A stretch of 5,194 nt of DNA from Phycisphaerales bacterium (GTDB lineage Bacteria > Planctomycetota > Phycisphaerae > Phycisphaerales > UBA1924), in assembly GCA_025453375.1 (NCBI GenBank), contig JALOQT010000104.1:1-5194 (forward strand). The letters are read 5' to 3'. The stretch's first letter is position 1; every line of letters starts with the position of its first letter. The notes under the pieces were generated by a model that saw only the letters and a list, made by a program, of their open reading frames with translations, was not told the origin of the DNA and did no database searches. Positions 1 to 4,754 of this stretch are shown here, one piece after another. A program made the translations under genes and the position numbers.

Positions 1-120
1 GAGGTTCTGCATCATCTGCTTCAGAGATGAATGCCGAGATTTGCTCTCCCCCAAAGTGGGCATTTTGCACGCAGATCATGGCATTTGTGCATTCTGAGAG
101 GCAAGTGCGCGTCGATAGAT

Positions 121-138
121 GTACATTCAGTGAAGTAC
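121..138. promoter_or_regulatory. imperfect 18-bp dyad, possible operator
   Basis: GTACATTCAGTGAAGTAC is a dyad. The right arm TGAAGTAC is the exact reverse complement of GTACTTCA, and the left arm is the same sequence with one extra A (GTAC-A-TTCA). The central spacer is a single G, too short for an RNA hairpin loop, so a protein-binding DNA site is the more natural reading. It overlaps the only -10-like hexamer in the leader (TACATT, 122-127). No known regulator is recognised, and a chance dyad is possible. Confidence 0.3.
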
Positions 139-150
139 GCCGTCGCATCG

Positions 151-170
151 GCAACGCGAGTCCGCGTTGC
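151..170 (+). promoter_or_regulatory. perfect 8-bp hairpin in pseudopilin leader
   Basis: GCAACGCG (151-158) and CGCGTTGC (163-170) are perfect reverse complements around a four-base loop, AGTC. No T-tract follows, so it is not a standard intrinsic terminator. It lies 80 bases upstream of the ribosome binding site and would be in the 5' untranslated RNA if transcription starts before 150. Flanking CATC (146-149) and GATG (174-177) could extend the stem across an internal loop. It may be an RNA structural element or a protein-binding dyad; function unknown. Confidence 0.45.
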
Positions 171-183
171 ATGGATGATGGGC

Positions 184-200
184 AGGCCGGTTCTCGGCCT
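184..200 (+). promoter_or_regulatory. second GC-rich hairpin in pseudopilin leader
   Basis: AGGCCG (184-189), loop GTTCT, CGGCCT (195-200) form a perfect 6-bp stem. Outer GGC (181-183) and GCC (205-207) could add three pairs across a bulge. There is no T-tract. It lies 13 bases downstream of the 151-170 hairpin, so the two would stack as tandem hairpins before the ribosome binding site. Confidence 0.4.
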
Positions 201-249
201 CATCGCCTGAATCCAACAGGGATCACGGAGCGGGCGGCGTCAGGTTGGC

Positions 250-255
250 AAGGAG
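250..255 (+). promoter_or_regulatory. ribosome binding site that fixes the pseudopilin start
   Basis: AAGGAG is a strong Shine-Dalgarno core. It lies seven bases before ATG 263, an ideal spacing. It is only one base before ATG 257 and lies inside the coding sequence if TTG 245 were used. It therefore selects ATG 263 among the three in-frame candidates. Confidence 0.8.
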
Positions 256-262
256 TATGCAG

Positions 263-1315
263 ATGTCCATCTCTTCGGTCCGTCGGCAACGCGGTGCCTT
301 CACGCTCATTGAGTTGCTCGTGGTCGTAGCGATCATCGCGCTGCTCGTGGCCATCCTTCTGCCCGCGCTGGCCAAGGCACGCAAGGCCGCGGCAATGACC
401 AAGGAGATGGTCGAGGCTGCTGGCGCCGAACGCGGCAATATCGCCTACGCGACGGATTACAAGGACTTCATCGTCCCGTCTGGCCCGCAGTGGTACTGGG
501 TGCACCAGGACTGGGGCACGCCGTCGAACTACACGATGCGGCCGACCGATCCGTTTGTGACCAGCGCGTCGACCATGGGCGGCTCGTGCGTCAAGCCCTG
601 GACGATGCATCTGGTGACGTTCGCGCAGGTGCCGCTGGCGTCGATCATGGTCAACAAGGCGACGTATGAGGAGTTCTACAACCGCCCCAAGAATGGCGGC
701 ACGATCGACTCATCGGGTGCGACGAATCATGAAGTCGGGCAGTGCCAGACGGCCTTCAGCTATCACCCGAGCTTCGGACGCAACGGTGTGTTCTTCGGCG
801 GGTCGTATCGCCAGGGTGCGTTCCCGCAAATTGGCAACAAGCCGTGGGTCACGCAGAACCCGGTCGGGCACTTCTACGTCCGGCGTCTGTCGGATGTGCG
901 CAATGCGTCGAACCTGATTTCAATGACCTCGGCCCGCGGTGCGGATATCAAGGACATCGGCTGGAACAGTTGGGGGGCCAACATGGCCAACCCAACGGGT
1001 AATGCCAAGGTGCAGCCTGGCTATTGGCTCGTTACGCCGCCGCAGGTCGGCAGCCAGTTGCGAGCGCGATTCTCCGGCACGGCTGGCACCGCGTGGTCCA
1101 CGCGAGACAAGTGGGACCCCAAGAGCCTGCCAGGTGATTACGGCCATGTGGACTTTCGCCACGATGGTCAGACCGTCGCCGCATTCGCCGATGGGCATGC
1201 GAACACCTATGACATCAAGGGCATTCGCGATGCCCGCCTGTGGGCCGATCAGGCGACGCACCCGAACTGGGAATGGCGTCAGCCCGGCTCGCCGCAGTGG
1301 ACGCCGCCGAACTGA
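263..1315 (+). CDS. type II secretion-type pseudopilin with H-x9-DG C-terminal motif
   Basis: This encodes a 350-residue prepilin-like protein, expected to be processed by prepilin peptidase and assembled or anchored at the inner membrane through its N-terminal helix. A short basic leader (residues 1-12, VRRQRGA) is followed by FTLIELLVVVAIIALLVAILL, with Phe13 as +1 and Glu17 as the conserved +5 glutamate. The hydrophobic helix runs to about residue 33, followed by a basic stretch (KARK). The large, Trp/Gly/Asn-rich exported domain ends in RHDGQTVAAFADGH (299-312), an exact H-x9-DG match with His300, Asp310 and Gly311. This motif marks the prepilin-processing-associated (DUF1559-like) proteins multiplied in Planctomycetes, whose individual substrates or roles are unknown. 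About 40 residues follow the motif, rich in Trp and Pro. ATG 263 is chosen for its Shine-Dalgarno spacing; an upstream TTG (245) would add six residues. The residue before the predicted cleavage point is Ala12, with Gly11 at -2. It is probably monocistronic, since a terminator follows. Confidence 0.93.
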   Translation: MSISSVRRQRGAFTLIELLVVVAIIALLVAILLPALAKARKAAAMTKEMVEAAGAERGNIAYATDYKDFIVPSGPQWYWVHQDWGTPSNYTMRPTDPFVTSASTMGGSCVKPWTMHLVTFAQVPLASIMVNKATYEEFYNRPKNGGTIDSSGATNHEVGQCQTAFSYHPSFGRNGVFFGGSYRQGAFPQIGNKPWVTQNPVGHFYVRRLSDVRNASNLISMTSARGADIKDIGWNSWGANMANPTGNAKVQPGYWLVTPPQVGSQLRARFSGTAGTAWSTRDKWDPKSLPGDYGHVDFRHDGQTVAAFADGHANTYDIKGIRDARLWADQATHPNWEWRQPGSPQWTPPN

Positions 1316-1372
1316 GGCGTTGACCTCTTGGGCGGAGGTGGATGGCGTGGCGAGAATGTGATGTCCGACTCG

Positions 1373-1402
1373 ACCCGGCCTGAGAAGGCCGGGTTTTTCT
1401 TG
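1373..1402 (+). terminator. intrinsic terminator after the pseudopilin gene
   Basis: CCCGGCC (1374-1380) and GGCCGGG (1387-1393) form a perfect 7-bp stem, 8 bp with the flanking A/T pair, around the loop TGAGAA. It is directly followed by TTTTTCTT. It starts 58 bases after the pseudopilin stop codon. The left flank has no matching A-tract, so it should act only on rightward transcription. It separates the pseudopilin from the gene at 1529. Confidence 0.9.
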
Positions 1403-1424
1403 TCTATCGGCGTCAGCAGGGTAA

Positions 1425-1438
1425 GGCAAGTTCTTGCC
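1425..1438. promoter_or_regulatory. 14-bp dyad GGCAAG-N2-CTTGCC
   Basis: GGCAAG (1425-1430) and CTTGCC (1433-1438) are perfect reverse complements separated by TT. With only two bases between the arms it cannot form a stable RNA hairpin at full length, so it resembles a dimeric regulator site. It lies between the pseudopilin terminator and the start of the gene at 1529, about 90 bases upstream of that start. No regulator is identified. Confidence 0.3.
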
Positions 1439-1466
1439 ATCGCCTGGCACCATCGAGTCTCCATGA

Positions 1467-1494
1467 TGATGTGTGATGTGATGTGATGTGATGT
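1467..1494. repeat. TGATG pentanucleotide tandem repeat
   Basis: Four uninterrupted TGATG units occupy 1474-1493. A fifth unit lies at 1467-1471, separated by the two bases TG. The tract is intergenic, 35 to 62 bases upstream of the ATG at 1529 and about 20 bases upstream of its TATACT box. Such short repeats can gain or lose units by slippage, but the copy number here is low. Confidence 0.75.
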
Positions 1495-1514
1495 CAGAGC
1501 CTGTGGTCAATCGA

Positions 1515-1520
1515 TATACT
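1515..1520 (+). promoter_or_regulatory. putative -10 box, possible leaderless transcript
   Basis: TATACT matches the bacterial -10 consensus at five of six positions and stands out in GC-rich DNA. It ends eight bases before ATG 1529, so transcription from it would begin at or within about two bases of the start codon. No Shine-Dalgarno sequence is visible between the box and the ATG. The expected -35 region (about 1491-1498) has no good TTGACA match and abuts the TGATG repeat, so the promoter call is tentative. Confidence 0.4.
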
Positions 1521-1528
1521 CACTCGCC

Positions 1529-1888
1529 ATGAGTTACCGCGCCTCACCGACTGACCAGACTGGCTCGAAGAACAAGATCATCGCGATCGTCGCCGTGGTC
1601 ACGTTGATCCTGGCGCTGAGCATGATCGCGCTGTTCTTGACGTTGCCCGCACCGACGCCTCCGCCGGACAATCGCCCGGGCGTGCAGTTTGTGACGAGCC
1701 TCGGCGCCGCGATGCAGAAGGACGAGCGTGTGTTTGCCAACGTCTCGATTCGGCCGACGGAGGATGGCTTGGGTGCTGTGGTCTCGGGCACCGTGCCGAC
1801 GGAGGCGGACATGGCCAAGCTCAAGGCCGTTTTGGACAGCGGGACGCCCAAGGTGAACGTCACGATGAACGTCACGGTGAAGCGCTGA
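1529..1888 (+). CDS. small single-pass membrane protein with BON-like domain
   Basis: The product is 119 residues. Residues 1-16 are polar and basic (ending KNK). Residues 17-39 form one strongly hydrophobic membrane helix. A Pro-rich linker (APTPPPDNRP, 41-50) follows, then a soluble domain. Residues 66-119 show a strand-strand-helix-strand pattern: VFANVSIRP, then GAVVSGTVP, then the helix TEADMAKLKAVLDSG, then PKVNVTMNVTV. The V-x-G-x-V turn before a helix and the final V-x-V strand recall BON domains, which occur in envelope and secretin-associated proteins. This is a fold-level resemblance only, and the domain is shorter than usual. The N-in topology (positive side first) would place the domain in the periplasm. 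The first ATG is used; no Shine-Dalgarno is seen, and a TATACT box lies just upstream. It converges on the ATPase gene with a 59-base gap. Function unknown. Confidence 0.8.
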   Translation: MSYRASPTDQTGSKNKIIAIVAVVTLILALSMIALFLTLPAPTPPPDNRPGVQFVTSLGAAMQKDERVFANVSIRPTEDGLGAVVSGTVPTEADMAKLKAVLDSGTPKVNVTMNVTVKR

Positions 1889-1947
1889 ATAGCGCGCCGG
1901 TGACGCTCACGTCTGATTTGACGCCGCTTACCCGTCGCTGCGTGGGT

Positions 1948-4500
1948 CTATCGCCACGCCGGTTCGCGCATGCCCGGGCCGCGGTCCCACTCCGGCAGCC
2001 ACGCCAGGGTGACGGCCCGCACCGTGATGCCTGTCTTCTTGGGCTTGATCGTCAGCGTTTCCAGTTCCACGGTCGTCGGGTCGGGCGGGATCGTCGCGTC
2101 CACTTCGGCCTTGAACTGTTCCTGCAGCGCGGCGATCTGGGCCTGTACCGCCTGCACATCTTCCTCCGCCCGGGCGACATCCCCCGCCTCCTGCCCTGCG
2201 CGGCCCACGCGGCCGACGGCCGTCGCCGCCTTGGACAGATTGCCGGCCGTCATCACCTTGCGGCCAAGCAAGGCCCCGAGCACCGCGCCGCCGATCGAGA
2301 GCGCTGAGCCCATCTGGGCCTGAGATTTCTGGCCTTTCTGCGTCTCGACCTTCTGCTCGGCCTTGCGCAGCCGCTCCTGCAATGTGGCAATCTTCGGAGC
2401 GTACTTGGTGCGAAGCTTCTCCAGCCCGGCATCGCGCTGCTCGCGCACGACTTGCGACAGCCGCGCTCGGAACGCCGCCTCATCCTCACCGGGCTTGCTG
2501 ACGAGCTTCATCGGCGTGAACCGCAGGAGTTCCAAATGCCCCGCGCGGAAGACCGCATCGGCGCACTGCTTGCGCCACGCGTCAAAGCTCTTGGCCACGC
2601 TCGCCTCGGGGGGCAGGTCGCCAAACGTCGCCGAGCCAGCGGGCTGCGCCGCAAGGTCCTCCTCGCGAATCTCGACCTGCTCGGCGGCTTCCCAGTCCAC
2701 AGCCACGAGGCCGCCGGTCTGAACCGGCGCTAAGAGCGCGACGGCGTTCTCCACATCGATGCCGAGCTTCGCATCAGCAAAAAACGTCTTGGTGAACCCC
2801 AGCACCGCAGGGGTGTAGTGCAACGTCGCCCCGGCAGGCTGGCTGGTGCGAACAGGCAGGAATCGCTGCGGAATCGCAGGGGGCAGCATCGGCCGTGTGC
2901 CGGGGCCGAGCGCCGTCGCAGCAGTGGGGGCCGTCGCGGCGCGTGATGCAGCGCCGGCCACCGCGTCACTTCCGCCCATGCCCGGCGGGACGAACGCCAT
3001 CGCCACGCGCTGGTCAGCACCGCTGGCCGGGCCGATGGCCGCGCCGAAGGGGTTGGCATTCGCGCTTGCACCCGCGCTGTGCGTGAGCGCACGAATCTGA
3101 TCACGCGTCAGCGGGCCTCGCAAGTAGCTCAGGCACCAGCGAGTCTCAAAGACGACCGGCGCCGACTCGTGCACGTTGTTCATCAGGAAGACCCGCCTGC
3201 CCAGGCCGGAGATCAGGCGATCCATCGTCGCGCGATCAAACGCCGCGCTGGCCGCGGCAGAGGCACCTTCCAGCCCATCCAGCACGCGGGCCTTGTCCTG
3301 ATCGGTCTGCAATCGCCCGATCAGCCACGTGCCGGCGTTGGAGAGGCCCTTGTAGTCAATATCCACCGGATTCTGCGTCGCCAGCAGGACGCCAACGCCA
3401 AAGGCACGGGCCTGCTTCATCAGCGTCAGCAGTGGCTGCTTGCTCGGCGGCATGCCGTTGGGCGGGCAATATCCGGCAATTTCATCCATATAGCAGATCG
3501 CCCGCAGACTGCTCGTGCCCGACTGACTGCGCGTCCACGCCAGCAGGTTGCTCAGCAGCAGCGTGACGAAGAACATCCGCTCACTATCCGTCAAGTGCGC
3601 GATCGAGACGATCGCCAGCTTCGGCTTGCCCGCAGGCGTGTAGAGCATCGACTGAATATCCAGCGGCTCACCCTGCGCCCAGGCGCTGAGCTGCGGGCTG
3701 GCCAGCAGGTTGTTGAGACTCATCGCCAGCGCGAAGCGATCCTTGGCCGGGAAGAACGCTTCAAGTTCCAGCACGCCCACGCGTGTGAACGGCGGCTTCT
3801 GAATCTGGGCAATGAGGCCCGGCAGATCGAGGCTCTGCCCGCTGCTCCAGGCGATGTACAGAATGTTGCACAGCAGGATGTGCTCGCGGCTCGTCAGCGG
3901 GTCGGCCTTGACGCTGGCGAGGTTCAGCAGGCTCGCTGCCGTGACGCTCACACGCTCGCGAAACAGCTCGGCATCATTCAGGATCGCCGGCGGCGGGCAG
4001 TCAAAGCCCTTGAGGATCGACAGTTGCACGCCCGCCGACGAGCCAGGTGTATAGATCACCCGCTCGCACGCGTCGGCAAGCCGCTTGATACGCGAGCCAT
4101 CCTGCCGCCATGATGCGAGCCCTTTGCTCCACAGCGCCGCCTGCCCGGCGGCAAATGCATCGGGTGTCTGGCCAGCCTTCTGCGCGTCGGACTCATTGAT
4201 CCACGGGCGAAAGTCCTGCGCCTGCAGGTTTGGGAACGTCAGCAGCAAGTTGGCCAGATCACCCTTCGGGTCGATGATCAGCGCCGGGATGCCATCGATC
4301 GCCGCTTCTTCAAGAATCGCCAGGCACAGGCCCGTCTTGCCCGAGCCGGTCATGCCCACGCACACGCCGTGCGTGACGAGGTCCTTGGAGTCATACATCA
4401 TCAGCGGCGAATCCGGCCCGGATTTGCCAGCCCCAGGGCTGACCTCGCGGCCGAGGTAAAACTGGCCGAGTTTTTCAAAGTCCGACATGGCTGCTGACAT
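1948..4500 (-). CDS. HerA-like P-loop ATPase with C-terminal coiled-coil region
   Basis: This 850-residue protein belongs to the HerA/FtsK/VirB4 ATPase superfamily, whose members form hexamers that translocate DNA or protein. Residues 15-19 (YLGRE) and 35-44 lead into Walker A, GMTGSGKT (49-56). LIIDPKGDLANLL (74-86) is the typical strand and loop after the P-loop. Walker B is LRAICYMDE (332-340), with Asp339 and catalytic Glu340. LLATQNP (372-378) carries the conserved Gln376. GLGRRVFLMNN (432-442) and R454 are candidate arginine-finger and core residues. An Ala/Gly/Pro-rich linker spans about 475-550. The C-terminal region has predicted coiled coils at about 670-726 and 771-800, flanking a Gly-rich hydrophobic segment (731-746). 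Similar proteins of about 800 residues occur in many bacteria without an assigned role. No NurA nuclease partner is in the window. The ATG at 4500 has GGAG six bases upstream; ATG at residue 5 is the alternative. Confidence 0.93.
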   Translation of the reverse strand: MSAAMSDFEKLGQFYLGREVSPGAGKSGPDSPLMMYDSKDLVTHGVCVGMTGSGKTGLCLAILEEAAIDGIPALIIDPKGDLANLLLTFPNLQAQDFRPWINESDAQKAGQTPDAFAAGQAALWSKGLASWRQDGSRIKRLADACERVIYTPGSSAGVQLSILKGFDCPPPAILNDAELFRERVSVTAASLLNLASVKADPLTSREHILLCNILYIAWSSGQSLDLPGLIAQIQKPPFTRVGVLELEAFFPAKDRFALAMSLNNLLASPQLSAWAQGEPLDIQSMLYTPAGKPKLAIVSIAHLTDSERMFFVTLLLSNLLAWTRSQSGTSSLRAICYMDEIAGYCPPNGMPPSKQPLLTLMKQARAFGVGVLLATQNPVDIDYKGLSNAGTWLIGRLQTDQDKARVLDGLEGASAAASAAFDRATMDRLISGLGRRVFLMNNVHESAPVVFETRWCLSYLRGPLTRDQIRALTHSAGASANANPFGAAIGPASGADQRVAMAFVPPGMGGSDAVAGAASRAATAPTAATALGPGTRPMLPPAIPQRFLPVRTSQPAGATLHYTPAVLGFTKTFFADAKLGIDVENAVALLAPVQTGGLVAVDWEAAEQVEIREEDLAAQPAGSATFGDLPPEASVAKSFDAWRKQCADAVFRAGHLELLRFTPMKLVSKPGEDEAAFRARLSQVVREQRDAGLEKLRTKYAPKIATLQERLRKAEQKVETQKGQKSQAQMGSALSIGGAVLGALLGRKVMTAGNLSKAATAVGRVGRAGQEAGDVARAEEDVQAVQAQIAALQEQFKAEVDATIPPDPTTVELETLTIKPKKTGITVRAVTLAWLPEWDRGPGMREPAWR

Positions 4501-4506
4501 GTTTCG

Positions 4507-4510
4507 CTCC
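4507..4510 (-). promoter_or_regulatory. ribosome binding site of the ATPase gene
   Basis: On the minus strand GGAG lies six bases (CGAAAC) before the ATG at 4500. This supports starting at that ATG rather than at the in-frame ATG four codons later. Confidence 0.65.
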
Positions 4511-4592
4511 GGCGATCAAAGGTGGTGGTGGCGACGGTGGGGGTACTGGGCTTGGGGCCTGTGGCGGGGCGCGATGGCGGAAAACAACGAGA

Positions 4593-4611
4593 CTTGACAG
4601 AAAATGTCGAG
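4593..4611. promoter_or_regulatory. inverted repeat overlapping a TTGACA hexamer
   Basis: CTTGACA (4593-4599) and TGTCGAG (4605-4611) are reverse complements at six of seven positions, around a GAAAA spacer. TTGACA at 4594-4599 is a perfect -35 hexamer on the plus strand. The position 17 bases further (4617-4622, GGCAAC) is a poor -10, so a promoter here is not established. If a promoter is present, a regulator bound to the dyad would block it. The site is about 90 bases upstream of the ATPase start and 144 upstream of the PilZ start. Confidence 0.3.
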
Positions 4612-4754
4612 AAACAGGCAACCTCCTTCGGCAACTCTTGCGCGGATCGTACCGATAACAAGCCGCCCAAGCGTGGGAACTTCCTTCGACCTTTGGAGAT
4701 CGCAAAGTACGTCCCGGAACCGGCCGATGACCCCTGCAAGTCCCAGATCCGGCC

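Larger units (their letters stand above)
1..262. other. non-coding leader upstream of the pseudopilin gene
   Basis: I see no credible gene in this stretch. The forward frame open from about position 27 encodes an Arg/Ser-rich, low-complexity peptide that runs into the pseudopilin gene out of frame. The reverse frame across 21-203 has no recognisable domain. The other forward frames close early, at 28-30 and 95-97, so the tail of an upstream gene cannot be shown. The first 130 bases look less GC-rich than the coding DNA that follows. From 121 onward the region contains three inverted repeats (121-138, 151-170, 184-200) and then a Shine-Dalgarno sequence. No convincing -35/-10 pair was found; TACATT at 122-127 is the nearest -10-like hexamer, but it lacks a partner. 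Confidence 0.6.
4501..4754. other. divergent intergenic region with G-rich tract
   Basis: This 254-base gap lies between the divergently transcribed ATPase and PilZ genes. Open frames crossing it encode no recognisable domain. The plus strand is G-rich from 4521 to 4569. GGTGGTGGTGG at 4521-4531 contains four GG runs with one-base loops. Runs of three or more G follow at 4539-4543, 4548-4550, 4554-4557 and 4566-4569. A dyad overlapping TTGACA lies at 4593-4611. Both genes should have promoters here, but I found no -35/-10 pair with acceptable spacing on either strand. Confidence 0.6.

Noticed and set aside
245..262. TTG 245 or ATG 257 as the pseudopilin start
   Set aside because: AAGGAG at 250-255 is correctly spaced only for ATG 263.
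27..329. Forward open frame of 100 codons at the left edge
   Set aside because: Its composition is Arg/Ser-rich with no domain, it has no Shine-Dalgarno, it contains the inverted repeats and it overlaps the pseudopilin start in another frame.
1467..1494. TGATG repeat as a CRISPR or integrative-element boundary
   Set aside because: The units are five bases long without spacers, and no cas, integrase or flanking direct repeat is present.
920..1510. 196-codon reverse open frame across the pseudopilin gene
   Set aside because: It is antisense to a well-supported gene, contains the terminator and the TGATG repeat, and has no recognisable domain.
1882..1895. Small hairpin GCGCT-GAAT-AGCGC over the stop codon of the BON-like gene as a terminator
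   Set aside because: It has only five base pairs and no T-tract in either direction, so terminator function is not supported.
3079..4113. 344-codon forward open frame opposite the ATPase gene
   Set aside because: It is an Arg/Gln/His-rich shadow of the GC-rich reverse gene, which has intact Walker A and B motifs.
4638..4659. TTGCGC and GATAAC as a promoter for the PilZ gene
   Set aside because: The spacing is only 10 bases, far from the required 16 to 18.
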